From: Neisseria leonii
Lineage (GTDB): Bacteria; Pseudomonadota; Gammaproteobacteria; Burkholderiales; Neisseriaceae
Direction: 5' to 3'
NCBI RefSeq assembly: GCF_028776105.2
Contig: NZ_CP145606.1
Location: 1,612,001 to 1,676,000, forward strand
Length of the DNA stretch: 64,000 nucleotides
Shown: piece by piece, positions 48,579 to 56,945 of the stretch
Numbering within the stretch: position 1 is the stretch's first letter
Layout of the letters: each line of letters opens with the position of its first letter
Translations under genes and position numbers: made by a program
Notes under the pieces: model-generated
Databases searched by the model: none
The model's input: the letters and a program-made list of their open reading frames with translations, nothing else
Told to the model about the DNA's origin: nothing

Positions 48579-48696
48579 ATCATTTGAAGCACTTTGATGC
48601 TCAAAGATTAAGCTTACTGATGAAATACTTCATCACCAGTTGATTAAACAATAAATAAACGCAACAGCGTAACGGCTTTCCGGTTTGTACAGTTTA

Positions 48697-48812
48697 TGTC
48701 TGGCGGCCATAGCGGTTTGGTCCCACGCCTTCCCATCCCGAACAGGACCGTGAAACGAACCAGCGCCGATGATAGTGTGGATGCCCATGTGAAAGTAGGT
48801 CACCGCCAGACA
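48697..48812 (+). rRNA. rrf: 5S ribosomal RNA
   Basis: About 116 bases, from TCTGGCGGCCATAGCGG to CACCGCCAGAC, the ends pairing. Follows 23S by about 118 bases. Confidence 0.94.
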
Positions 48813-48821
48813 CCAATTCAG

Positions 48822-48854
48822 AACCCCTGCACAATGTGCGGGGGTTTGCTTTTA
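48822..48854 (+). terminator. rRNA operon terminator
   Basis: ACCCCTGCAC / GTGCGGGGGT stem with a 3-base loop and a T-rich tail. Confidence 0.88.
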
Positions 48855-48890
48855 TGTGCTGATTTATGGCAGCTTGGGCGGATAAGGGGG

Positions 48891-48908
48891 GCGGATACGG
48901 GTATCCGG
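48891..48908. repeat. Small inverted repeat, copy 3
   Basis: GCGGATAC-GG-GTATCCGG on the far side of the rRNA operon, same core as copies 1 and 2. Confidence 0.6.
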
Positions 48909-48910
48909 CC

Positions 48911-49108
48911 TGCGCTGTTCAGACGGCCTGAGGTAGGTGGGTAGGGTGGGGATTAGGGTAAGGCCGGTCAGGGCTGAAACAGAAAACGACCGTAACAGCG
49001 GAGCCAGGCCTTTGCTGTTTCGCTATGCGGGGTGTGGCGGGTTACTTCCGTCCAGAACTGTGCTGTAAAAATAAAAATGAAAAGAGGGAGCAACAGAATT
49101 CAGACGGC
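48911..49108. other. Spacer after rRNA operon
   Basis: About 200 bases with two unpaired DUS (about 48919 and 49100). No gene recognised. Confidence 0.4.
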
Positions 49109-49547
49109 CTACCAAGTCAGATAAAACATTGATTTGGCCAGAATAATAATGATCAATACCTGACACAATACCGCGATGCGGATAGCGCGACTAGGCGTGG
49201 GCCTATGTGCCGTTGCATATTTTACGGACGGCAGGCAAACAGGAAATGTAGGAAGACCGGTTCTGCCAGCAAGATTTTCAGCGTCAGTTACATGTTGCAC
49301 GGTGCGGCAGTCGGTGCGGCGAATGCCGACAGATAGCGCATAACTGGCATGCAGATGCCCGATACAAACAGTGCGGCTACGGTAAGCGGTATGACGCGTG
49401 TGGCCTGTTTGGAGAGTACCGATTCGGTTTCACGACGGGTCGGCGAAGGCAGGCGGCTCTCAATACCAAGGCTTCAAAAATGATACCGCTTGCAAAAGCA
49501 ATGGTACAGAGCAGATGGAGTATATGAATCCGGGCATAAGCAGACAT
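49109..49547 (-). pseudogene. Decayed membrane protein, CopD-like
   Basis: No single frame is intact. Reading from 49547: MSAYARIHILHLLCTIAFAS and GIIFEALVLRA, then a shift to LPSPTRRETESVLSKQATRV and IPLTVAALFVSGICMPVMRY. Stop codons follow, after which LTLKILLAEPVFLHFLFACR and finally VLCQVLIIIILAKSMFYLTW are recovered. The four hydrophobic stretches and this order resemble small CopD-family/DUF2269-type copper-related membrane proteins, but that name is tentative. It is clearly broken by at least one frameshift and two stops. Confidence 0.6.
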
Positions 49548-49685
49548 GAACATACCTTTAATTTTTTTAACGGCATAGCGGGCGGTTTGCGTTTATTCTG
49601 GCTTTTCGTGCGCATTGCATCCTGTAAAGGGACAAGCGTAACGCATCCGGCTGTTTTTTTCAATGATTCAGAAAGGAAATAGATA

Positions 49686-49889
49686 ATGAAAAACGTATTT
49701 GCAAGAACACTGACACTTTTAGCTATTGCTGCTTCACTGACTGCGTGTAACAGCATGACGACTACCCAGCGCAATGCTGCCACAGGTGCGGTTATCGGCG
49801 GCGTTGCGGGTAACCTGATCGGTGGCGACACCGGTGCCACTTTGGGTGGTGCGGCTCTGGGCGGCGTGATCGGCAGCCAAGTGAAATAA
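49686..49889 (+). CDS. Small glycine-zipper lipoprotein
   Basis: 67 residues. Lipobox SLTAC with Cys21 after a signal peptide MKNVFARTLTLLAIA. The mature part is a glycine-zipper two-helix segment (AVIGGVAGNLIGGDTGATLG and repeats), like OsmB/Rcs-associated 2TM lipoproteins. Probably an outer-membrane-anchored stress lipoprotein. An AGAAAGGAAATAG ribosome site precedes the start; a DUS-based hairpin follows. Confidence 0.85.
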   Translation: MKNVFARTLTLLAIAASLTACNSMTTTQRNAATGAVIGGVAGNLIGGDTGATLGGAALGGVIGSQVK

Positions 49890-49935
49890 GTCCGTGCGTA
49901 TGGTAAAATTTTGCGGCCTTGCAACTGGCGGCAAA

Positions 49936-49966
49936 TAAAAAAGGCCGTCTGAAAAGGCGGCTTTTT
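49936..49966 (+). terminator. Terminator with one DUS
   Basis: AAAAAGGCCG ... CGGCTTTTT imperfect stem containing a DUS. Confidence 0.6.
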
Positions 49967-50017
49967 CCATGCAGGTGCAGCTGACAAAACTGCCTGATCA
50001 TTTTTTGGAGTTTTCCT

Positions 50018-50350
50018 ATGTCTTATTCTGCCTGTCCGCAATGCTGCTCTGAACTGACTTATCACGATGGTATCCAGCTGGTCTGTCCCGAATGCGGCCA
50101 TGAATGGCAGGAAGGACAAACGGCGGCCGATGAAGATGCGGTGGTGGTGAAAGATGCCAACGGTACGCCGCTGGCCGACGGCGATACAGTGGTCTTGATC
50201 AAGGATTTAAAAGTCAAAGGCTCGTCGATGGTGATTAAGCAGGGTACCAAAGTGAAAGGTATCCGCTTGCAGGAGGGTGATCACAACTTATCCTGCAAAA
50301 TTGACGGCACGCCGATGAATCTGAAATCGGAATTTGTCAAAAAAGCATGA
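50018..50350 (+). CDS. yjdM: Zinc-ribbon protein, YjdM/PhnA family
   Basis: 110 residues. An N-terminal zinc ribbon [23 protein letters not shown] is followed by the PhnA-type SH3-like domain ([33 protein letters not shown]). The family was once named for phosphonoacetate hydrolase by mistake; its true role is unsettled. GGAG site before the ATG at 50018. Confidence 0.92.
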   Translation: MSYSACPQCCSELTYHDGIQLVCPECGHEWQEGQTAADEDAVVVKDANGTPLADGDTVVLIKDLKVKGSSMVIKQGTKVKGIRLQEGDHNLSCKIDGTPMNLKSEFVKKA

Positions 50351-50490
50351 TTATTGGTGGCTACTGACTGATAGGCAAAGCAGTTGGCTAGCTATTTTTG
50401 ATGTATGCGTTTACGGAAAGTCTATTTGTATAGAGCTTATATCCTAAAAAACTAATTGATTAACTTGTAAATTTTCGTTAAATTTTACTT

Positions 50491-50509
50491 ATCCATATGG
50501 CATATGGAT
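50491..50509. promoter_or_regulatory. Perfect 19-bp palindrome
   Basis: ATCCATATG-G-CATATGGAT. Candidate operator for an unknown regulator. Confidence 0.55.
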
Positions 50510-50593
50510 GATTAATTCATTTAGCAGAATAAAATGCGTAAAAAGCAAAACCTGCACATTGCCTGCTGTAATGAAGCAAGGCTTTAAATAAAG

Positions 50594-50622
50594 AAATGGC
50601 TAGGTTCGCCTAGCCATTTTTT
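50594..50622 (+). terminator. Intrinsic terminator upstream of GRDP-like gene
   Basis: AAATGGCTAGG-TTCG-CCTAGCCATTT followed by T residues: a perfect 11-bp stem with a stable tetraloop. No annotated gene ends just before it. Confidence 0.88.
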
Positions 50623-50641
50623 AAATTTGGGGAGATGACTG

Positions 50642-50983
50642 ATGGATAAAAAAGAATTTATGGCGAAAGTGGATCATTTGGATTTTCAGTGGATTATCAG
50701 AAAAATTACTCAGAAAGATCCAAATATAGCCTGAGTGTGGAGCAAGGAGGGGGCGGAAGATGCAATCAGACAATATAAGAATTTCATGTATTTACTTTTT
50801 AAATATCATGATGAGGCGACTGTTAAGCTGGTTCCTTCGATAGAGGTGGATGAAATATGGCATCACCATATTCTCGATACGCGCGCATACTTGAATGACT
50901 GCATGAATATTTATGGATATTTTATGCATCATTTTCCTTATTTTGGTATGCGGGGTGAGGAAGGTCGCAAAGATCTGTATTAA
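50642..50983 (+). pseudogene. GRDP-like small protein interrupted by TGA
   Basis: Reading from 50642 gives 30 residues (MDKKEFMAKVDHLDFQWIIR onward), then TGA at 50732-50734, then 82 more residues in the same frame. The second part carries the His-rich signature IEVDEIWHHHILDTRAYLND and FPYFGMRGEE, as in bacterial proteins related to the glycine-rich-domain family (PF07173-like). Both halves belong to one frame with no shift, so the stop is a single change. A GTG directly after the TGA could start a shorter protein. Function of the family is not known to me. It precedes the flippase-like gene by 52 bases. Confidence 0.65.
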
Positions 50984-51035
50984 AGCTTTTCCGAAACCCA
51001 AGATATTTATTTTGCAGAATTTGGAGAATATATGT

Positions 51036-52274
51036 ATGAAGTTGATTTCTAATTACTGCGGAGAAACCCGTCTGTCGATCAGTTTCTTTATCGACAGAAT
51101 CACGCCCGCCGCGCTGTATTTTCTGCCCATAGGTATGATGGCGGCAGGTGCGGACAAACTGCAATTGAGCCGCTATTCCTTGTTTTATTCGCTGTTTGCC
51201 TCGTTTTCCGCCCTGCCGCTGGGGTTTATGACGGCGGTCCGCTATTTTTCGGCAGGCGGCAATCCGCTGACTTTCGGTTCGGGGCTGCTGGTTACGGGGG
51301 CGGCCTCGCTTGCGGCGGTGGCGGGATATGTCTGCTATTTTGCGTTTGCGGTTTATGTCGAAGGATTGTATGAATATCAATCCTTATTTTTTTTGTTTGC
51401 CGCCGCGATCCCGATAACGGCGGTTTATTATGCGGTCAGTGCCTATAATGAAGGGCGCAGGCAGGTGGCGCTGAATAATTTTTGTGCGGCGGCGGCCGTA
51501 CCGCTGTTGCTGCTGGTTTATTTTTCCGTTTCCGGCCTGTTGGGTTGGGAGGCGGCCGTTGCCTTTGCCGTGGCGTTTTTGGCCGTACGCTGTGCGATGC
51601 TCGGGGTAATTTGGTCGGGACGGCCGCCGTCGGCAGCGGCAGACAGAAAACACGCGCGCGAAATTTTCGATTACGGCCTGTATATTACAGCTTTGTTTTT
51701 TATCCAGAAATTTGTGATAACGGTTTTACTGAGCTTTTTGAAATACAGTCCTGCGCAAGTGGCGGCGTTCCAAATCATCACCGGTTATGCCATGCTGCTG
51801 TCGCTGGCGGCCAATGCGGTTTTTACCCATGCCTTTATTGCTTTGGCCGGGCAGCGTGCTGCGGAAATCGGCGGTATTTTGGCGGTTGCCTGCCTGAACG
51901 GTGCGGTTGTGCTGCTGATTGCGTTGGGGCTGCCGCTACTGGGCATGAAGGCCGGTTGGCTGGATGTTCTGGATCGCGATGTTCTGACGCTGTTGCGCGG
52001 CAATATGGGGCCGGTTCTGGTTTATACCGCGTTGGAAGCATTGATGATGGCGGGTATCACGCTGGCCAGGGGGCTGGGGGACAAATATCGGACGCAGTCG
52101 GCCTGGTGCGCGGGCGTGGTTCTGTATTTTCTGTTTGACCGCCGGGGTATCGGCATCGAATCCTGTCTGTATGCGTTTATCTGCGGCAGCGTTTTGTCTG
52201 TGGCGGTTGCGCTGCGGCAGTGTCAAAAACGCTTGGGCGGTATGGCATCAAAACATGGCCGGATTGCCGGTTAG
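51036..52274 (+). CDS. Polytopic membrane protein, flippase/MATE-like
   Basis: 412 residues, roughly 12 hydrophobic segments, starting MKLISNYCGETRLSISFFID. The layout (LPIGMMAAGADKLQLSRYSL, YEYQSLFFLFAAAIPITAVY, SFLKYSPAQVAAFQIITGYA) fits the MOP superfamily of polysaccharide or lipid flippases and MATE exporters, but no diagnostic motif lets me choose. No glycan synthesis genes are nearby. GGAG lies 10 bases before this start; a competing ATG at 51032 opens only a six-codon frame. Possibly co-transcribed with the broken gene upstream. Confidence 0.7.
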   Translation: MKLISNYCGETRLSISFFIDRITPAALYFLPIGMMAAGADKLQLSRYSLFYSLFASFSALPLGFMTAVRYFSAGGNPLTFGSGLLVTGAASLAAVAGYVCYFAFAVYVEGLYEYQSLFFLFAAAIPITAVYYAVSAYNEGRRQVALNNFCAAAAVPLLLLVYFSVSGLLGWEAAVAFAVAFLAVRCAMLGVIWSGRPPSAAADRKHAREIFDYGLYITALFFIQKFVITVLLSFLKYSPAQVAAFQIITGYAMLLSLAANAVFTHAFIALAGQRAAEIGGILAVACLNGAVVLLIALGLPLLGMKAGWLDVLDRDVLTLLRGNMGPVLVYTALEALMMAGITLARGLGDKYRTQSAWCAGVVLYFLFDRRGIGIESCLYAFICGSVLSVAVALRQCQKRLGGMASKHGRIAG

Positions 52275-52370
52275 GATTTGATGATCGGTATGCTTTTTAA
52301 ACTTCCTTAAACTTCGGTTTTCTGAAATACGCGGTATTTCAGACGGCCTGATCAATGATGAAATTTCGAT

Positions 52371-53744
52371 ATGAATGATACTGCTTCCCAACCTGTCATC
52401 GCCGCCATCGCCACCGCTGCCGGGCGCGGCGGAGTGGGTGTGATCCGTCTGTCGGGCAAAAATCTGCTGCCCTTGGCGCAGCGCATCAGCGGCGGCAAAA
52501 CACCCGTGCCGCGCACGGCCGTGTACACCGATTTTGTCGATGAAAACGGGCAGCCGATCGACAACGGCCTGCTGCTGTATTTTGCCGCGCCCGCCAGCTT
52601 TACAGGAGAGGACGTGATTGAGTTGCAGGGACACGGCGGGCCGGTGGTGATGCAGATGCTGCTTTCGCGCTGTCTGGAACTGGGCGCGCGGCCGGCAGAG
52701 CCGGGCGAGTTTACCAAACGCGCGTTTCTCAACAATAAATTGGATCTGGCGCAGGCCGAGAGTGTGGCCGATCTGATTGACGCGTCCAGCCGGTCGGCCG
52801 CGCGCATGGCCGTGCGCTCGCTCAAGGGCGCGTTTTCGCAGCATATTCATGCGCTGGTGGACGACCTGATTACGCTGCGTATGCTGGTGGAGGCCACGCT
52901 GGATTTTCCCGAAGAGGACATCGATTTTCTCGAAGCGGCCGATGCGCGCGGCAAGCTGGCCGGTCTGCAAGGCCGTCTGAAAACCGTATTGCAGAGTGCC
53001 GAGCAGGGCGCGTTGCTGCGCGAGGGCATGAGCGTGGTGCTGGCGGGTGCGCCGAATGTCGGCAAATCGAGCCTGCTCAATGCACTGGCGGGCGACGAAG
53101 TGGCGATTGTGACCGATATTGCGGGTACGACGCGCGATACCGTCCGTGAACAGATTACGCTTGACGGCGTGCCCGTGCATATTATCGACACCGCCGGTCT
53201 GCGCGACACCGACGATGTGGTGGAGCAAATCGGCATCGAACGCAGCCGCAGGGCGGTGCGCGAAGCCGATGTAGCCCTGATTCTGATAGATCCGTCCGAC
53301 GGCCTCAACGCCAAGACTCAGGCGGTTTTGGCCGATTTGCCGCCGACGCTGAAAAAAATCGAAATCCGCAACAAAATCGATTTGACGGGCGAAACGGCCG
53401 GCGTGTTTTCAGACGGCCTCACGCCGCAAAGCGGTGCAGACTGTTTAATCAAGTTGTCCGCCAAAACCGGTTCGGGACTGGATTTGCTCAAACAGGCACT
53501 GTTGAAAGAAGTCGGCTGGCAGGGCGAGAGCGAAGGGCTGTTCCTTGCCCGCAGCCGCCACCTGGCCGCACTGAAAACGGCCGGGGCCGAGCTGGAACTG
53601 GCCGCGCTGTGCGGCAGCCGGCAAATCGAATTGCTGGCCGAGCATTTGCGGCTGGCGCAGAACGCGTGCAGCGAAATCACCGGCGAATTTACCGCCGACG
53701 ATTTATTGGGCGTGATTTTTTCGCGCTTCTGCATCGGCAAATAG
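52371..53744 (+). CDS. mnmE: tRNA modification GTPase MnmE
   Basis: With MnmG, puts carboxymethylaminomethyl on wobble U34 of some tRNAs. 457 residues. N-terminal folate-binding domain ([15 protein letters not shown]), helical domain, and inserted G domain with P-loop GAPNVGKSS at 226-234. G2 is AGTTRDT, G3 [11 protein letters not shown], and G4 in RNKIDLTG. The conserved C-terminal FCIGK carries the catalytic Cys. The G domain contains a DUS read as FSDGL. Confidence 0.97.
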   Translation: MNDTASQPVIAAIATAAGRGGVGVIRLSGKNLLPLAQRISGGKTPVPRTAVYTDFVDENGQPIDNGLLLYFAAPASFTGEDVIELQGHGGPVVMQMLLSRCLELGARPAEPGEFTKRAFLNNKLDLAQAESVADLIDASSRSAARMAVRSLKGAFSQHIHALVDDLITLRMLVEATLDFPEEDIDFLEAADARGKLAGLQGRLKTVLQSAEQGALLREGMSVVLAGAPNVGKSSLLNALAGDEVAIVTDIAGTTRDTVREQITLDGVPVHIIDTAGLRDTDDVVEQIGIERSRRAVREADVALILIDPSDGLNAKTQAVLADLPPTLKKIEIRNKIDLTGETAGVFSDGLTPQSGADCLIKLSAKTGSGLDLLKQALLKEVGWQGESEGLFLARSRHLAALKTAGAELELAALCGSRQIELLAEHLRLAQNACSEITGEFTADDLLGVIFSRFCIGK

Positions 53745-53785
53745 CCGCTTCCCGACATCGCGCACGTTGGTTGGACAAACACGTC

Positions 53786-53825
53786 AGGCCGTCTGAAAAG
53801 CATTTCCGCCCTTTTCAGACGGCAT
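53786..53825 (+). terminator. Mixed DUS terminator after mnmE
   Basis: AGGCCGTCTGAA at 53786-53797 paired with the complement of ATGCCGTCTGAA at 53814-53825, then TTTTT. One arm is the AG form and the other the AT form. Confidence 0.85.
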
Positions 53826-53915
53826 TTTTGCCCCTTGCACCGCGCGTTGCGCCGTTTGTTTTCCGCCTTAAAGCAGGGTAAACTTCCGCCTATTGAAAAA
53901 TCCTATGGTAACGCT

Positions 53916-54614
53916 ATGAATGCTGCATTTAAGGTTAAATCCGCCCGTTTGGACGCGCTGGCGTTTTTAGTGGAAAACGGAGATGCCGGCTGCCTGGACA
54001 GTACCTTGGCCGAATCCGCCCAGCGTTATCGGGCCATGCAGCTGCCGCTGCTGCTGGATATGCAGGCGTTTGCCCAGCCGCAGGATACCGACCTGGCCGC
54101 GCTCTTGGCAGTATTCGCGCGCCACGGCCTGACCGTGTGTGCGCTGCGCCACGAAAACGAGGCGTGGGCGCAGGCCGCAGCGGAAAACGGGCTGGCATTC
54201 AGTATCCCCAATAAAGCGGGTTACGGCGACATTCCCGAACCGGCTGAGACTGTGCCGGTGCCGACCACCGTCATCAACCGCCCCACCGTTTTCGTGTCCA
54301 CATCCATCCGCACCGGCCAGCAGGTGTATGCCGAAGGTGCCGATCTGATTGTTACCGGCGTGGTCAGCGAGGGGGCGGAAATCATTGCCGACGGCAATAT
54401 CCATGTTTATGCACCGATGCGCGGCCGCGCGCTGGCCGGTGCGGACGGCCGCAGGGACGCGCGCATCTTTATCCACTCCATGCAGGCCGAGCTGGTATCC
54501 GTGGCCGGCATTTACCGCAACTTCGAGCAGGATCTGCCCGGGCATCTGCACAAGAAGCCGGTGCAGGTTTATTTGCAGGATGACCGGCTGGTCATCAGTG
54601 CGATTGAAGACTGA
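53916..54614 (+). CDS. minC: Septum site-determining protein MinC
   Basis: FtsZ inhibitor that blocks septation away from mid-cell when recruited by MinD. 232 residues. N-terminal domain (MNAAFKVKSARLDALAFLVE) and C-terminal beta-helix domain from about 130 (RTGQQVYAEGADLIVTGVVS, GRDARIFIHSMQAELVSVAG-type stretch). First gene of minCDE. The frame extends to 53835, but the family start is at 53916. Confidence 0.94.
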   Translation: MNAAFKVKSARLDALAFLVENGDAGCLDSTLAESAQRYRAMQLPLLLDMQAFAQPQDTDLAALLAVFARHGLTVCALRHENEAWAQAAAENGLAFSIPNKAGYGDIPEPAETVPVPTTVINRPTVFVSTSIRTGQQVYAEGADLIVTGVVSEGAEIIADGNIHVYAPMRGRALAGADGRRDARIFIHSMQAELVSVAGIYRNFEQDLPGHLHKKPVQVYLQDDRLVISAIED

Positions 54615-54623
54615 CTGTCGGAA

Positions 54624-54658
54624 AGGCCGTCTGAAAACTGACTGCTTTCAGGCCGCCT
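54624..54658 (+). terminator. Imperfect DUS hairpin between minC and minD
   Basis: DUS at 54624-54635 and TTCAGGCCGCCT at 54647-54658. Mismatched, so possibly only an attenuator. Confidence 0.45.
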
Positions 54659-54732
54659 GGTAAAACGGAAGCGGCCGTTTGATGCCGCCGTGTCATGTAA
54701 AAACAACAGTTTGACAAGAAAAGGAGACCGTT

Positions 54733-55545
54733 GTGTCTAAAATTATCGTTGTAACTTCCGGCAAGGGCGGTGTGGGCAAGACCACTACTTCCGCCAGCAT
54801 TGCTTCCGGGCTGGCCCTGCGCGGCCACAAAACCGCCGTTATCGATTTCGATATCGGCCTGCGCAACCTGGATCTGATTATGGGCTGCGAGCGGCGCGTG
54901 GTGTACGACCTGATCAATGTGATTCAGGGCGAAGCCACGCTGAATCAGGCATTGATTAAAGACAAACACTGCGACAATCTGTTTATCCTGCCCGCTTCGC
55001 AAACCCGCGACAAAGACGCGCTGACCCGCGAAGGCGTGGAAAAAGTGCTGGACGAATTAACCGGTGAGATGGGTTTTGAGTTTGTGATTTGCGATTCGCC
55101 CGCCGGTATCGAACAGGGCGCGCTGATGGCACTGTATTTTGCCGACGAAGCGATTGTTACCACCAACCCCGAAGTATCCAGCGTACGCGATTCCGACCGC
55201 ATCGTCGGCATTTTGCAGAGCAAATCGCGCAAAGCCGAAAAAGGCGAAACCGTCAAAGAGCATCTGCTGATTACCCGCTATTCGCCCGAGCGTGTGGAAA
55301 AAGAGGAAATGCTGTCGGTGCAGGATATTCAGGATATTCTGCGTATTCCGCTCATCGGCGTGATTCCCGAATCGCAAAATGTGTTGCAGGCTTCCAATGC
55401 GGGCGAGCCGGTGATTCACCAAAACGGTGTGGCCGCCGCCGAAGCCTATAAAGACGTGATTGCGCGCCTGCTGGGCGAAAACCGTGAAATGCGTTTTCTG
55501 AGTGCCGAGAAAAAAGGCTTCTTCCAACGTTTGTTCGGAGGTTGA
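54733..55545 (+). CDS. minD: Septum site-determining ATPase MinD
   Basis: Membrane-binding ParA-type ATPase that carries MinC and is driven off by MinE. 270 residues. Deviant Walker [11 protein letters not shown], switch [17 protein letters not shown], Walker [17 protein letters not shown], and the C-terminal amphipathic helix GFFQRLFGG. The start is GTG at 54733, eight bases after AGGAG; no ATG fits. Confidence 0.97.
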   Translation: MSKIIVVTSGKGGVGKTTTSASIASGLALRGHKTAVIDFDIGLRNLDLIMGCERRVVYDLINVIQGEATLNQALIKDKHCDNLFILPASQTRDKDALTREGVEKVLDELTGEMGFEFVICDSPAGIEQGALMALYFADEAIVTTNPEVSSVRDSDRIVGILQSKSRKAEKGETVKEHLLITRYSPERVEKEEMLSVQDIQDILRIPLIGVIPESQNVLQASNAGEPVIHQNGVAAAEAYKDVIARLLGENREMRFLSAEKKGFFQRLFGG

Positions 55546-55546
55546 T

Positions 55547-55807
55547 ATGTCTTTAATCAACATGCTGTTCGGCAAGAAGCAGAAAACGGCGGGTGTGGCG
55601 CGCGACCGCCTGCAGATTATCATCGCGCAGGAGCGCGTGAAGGCGCAGGCACCCGACTATTTGCCGACGCTGCAAAAAGAACTGTTGGAAGTGCTGTCGA
55701 AATATGTGCGTGTGTCGCTCGACGACATACGGATTTCACAGGAAAAACAGGACGGTGTGGATGTGCTGGAACTGAATATCACGCTGCCGGAGCAGAAAAA
55801 GGTCTGA
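55547..55807 (+). CDS. minE: MinE topological specificity factor
   Basis: Stimulates MinD ATPase and drives Min positioning. 86 residues. An N-terminal membrane-targeting MSLINMLFG is followed by the anti-MinCD helix ([14 protein letters not shown]) and the dimer domain. It starts one base after the minD stop. Confidence 0.95.
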   Translation: MSLINMLFGKKQKTAGVARDRLQIIIAQERVKAQAPDYLPTLQKELLEVLSKYVRVSLDDIRISQEKQDGVDVLELNITLPEQKKV

Positions 55808-55810
55808 GCC

Positions 55811-56725
55811 ATGACCCTGACCGAATTACGCTATATTGTGGCCGTGGCGCAAGAGCGGCATTTCGGGCGGGCGGCACTGCGGTGCAGCGTCAGCCAGCCG
55901 ACGCTGTCGATTGCCATCAAAAAACTGGAAGAAGAGCTGGGTGTGCTGCTGTTCGAGCGCGGCAGCAGCGAAGTGATGATGACCGAAGCGGGCGGACGGA
56001 TTGTCGCCCAGGCCCGCCGTGTATTGGAAGAGGCCGACTTAATCCGCCATCTGGCGGGCGAAGAGCAAAACGAGTTGGCGGGCGCGCTCAAACTCGGGCT
56101 GATTTTTACCGTTGCCCCTTATCTGCTGCCCAAGCTGATTTTATCGCTGCGCGGCATTGCGCCGAATATGCCGCTGATGCTGGAAGAAAATTACACGGCA
56201 TCGTTGGTGGAGCAGATCAAGTGCGGCGATTTGGATGTGGTCGTTGCGGCCGAGCCGTTCAGTGAACCGGGGCTGGTCTGCGAGCCGCTGTATCGGGAGC
56301 CGTTTTTTGTGATTGTGCCGAAGGGGCATCCGTTTGAAGCGTGCGATACGGTCAGCCGCCAAGATGTGGCCCGGGAGCAGGTACTGCTGCTGACCGAAGG
56401 CAACTGTATGCGCGACAATGTTTTGGACAGTTGCAGCGAGTTGGCCGCGCGCCAGAAAATATCCGGCTTGACCAATACCTTGCAGGGCAGCTCCATCAAT
56501 ACGATCCGTCATATGGTGGCCAGCGGTTTGGGCATCAGCATTCTGCCGGCCACCGCGCTGACGGAAAACGACCATATGCTGTTCAGCATTATACCGTTCG
56601 ACCGGCCGCCGCAGCGTACGATTGTGCTGGTGCACCGGCGCAATTTCACACGCCCGAAGGCACTTGCGGCCATCAGGCAGGCCGTGCGGACTGCGCAACT
56701 GTCCGGGGTGGAATGGATAGGGTGA
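55811..56725 (+). CDS. oxyR: Peroxide-responsive regulator OxyR
   Basis: LysR regulator that senses hydrogen peroxide by a disulfide. 304 residues. Helix-turn-helix near GRAALRCSVSQPTLSIAIKK. The redox pair Cys199 and Cys208 is in GNCMRDNVLDSC, the same spacing as E. coli OxyR. It starts three bases after minE, the same order as in other Neisseria. Likely targets are catalase and related genes, not in this window. Confidence 0.94.
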   Translation: MTLTELRYIVAVAQERHFGRAALRCSVSQPTLSIAIKKLEEELGVLLFERGSSEVMMTEAGGRIVAQARRVLEEADLIRHLAGEEQNELAGALKLGLIFTVAPYLLPKLILSLRGIAPNMPLMLEENYTASLVEQIKCGDLDVVVAAEPFSEPGLVCEPLYREPFFVIVPKGHPFEACDTVSRQDVAREQVLLLTEGNCMRDNVLDSCSELAARQKISGLTNTLQGSSINTIRHMVASGLGISILPATALTENDHMLFSIIPFDRPPQRTIVLVHRRNFTRPKALAAIRQAVRTAQLSGVEWIG

Positions 56726-56884
56726 GGCACACTCTGTATCGGGCTGTCTATCAAGCGGCTGCGCGGATTCTGTTTGCATAGAGAGTTTGCCGCTGTTGCC
56801 GTGCCGGTTTTGGCGTGGCGTGCAAAAGCAGTATCAAAAGATACTGTGCGGTTTTATTAGGCTCTTTTGAGTCTGAAAGATATC

Positions 56885-56926
56885 AGGCCGTCTGAAAACG
56901 CATTATCAAGCGTTTTCAGACGGCCT
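56885..56926. terminator. Inverted DUS terminator, oxyR / sstT convergent
   Basis: DUS at 56885-56896 and complement at 56915-56926, stem extended by AACGC/GCGTT, T run on the plus side. Serves both genes. Confidence 0.88.
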
Positions 56927-56945
56927 TTTTTGCCGGCATCAGGTA

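Larger units (their letters stand above)
50351..50641 (+). other. AT-rich leader with palindrome, mini-frame and terminator
   Basis: 290 bases, AT-rich. It contains a perfect 19-bp palindrome (50491-50509), a 17-codon frame with adjacent cysteines (50534-50587, MRKKQNLHIACCNEARL), and a strong terminator hairpin (50594-50622). A GGGGAG site for the next gene follows immediately. The layout fits an attenuator leader or a small RNA; neither is proven. Confidence 0.5.
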
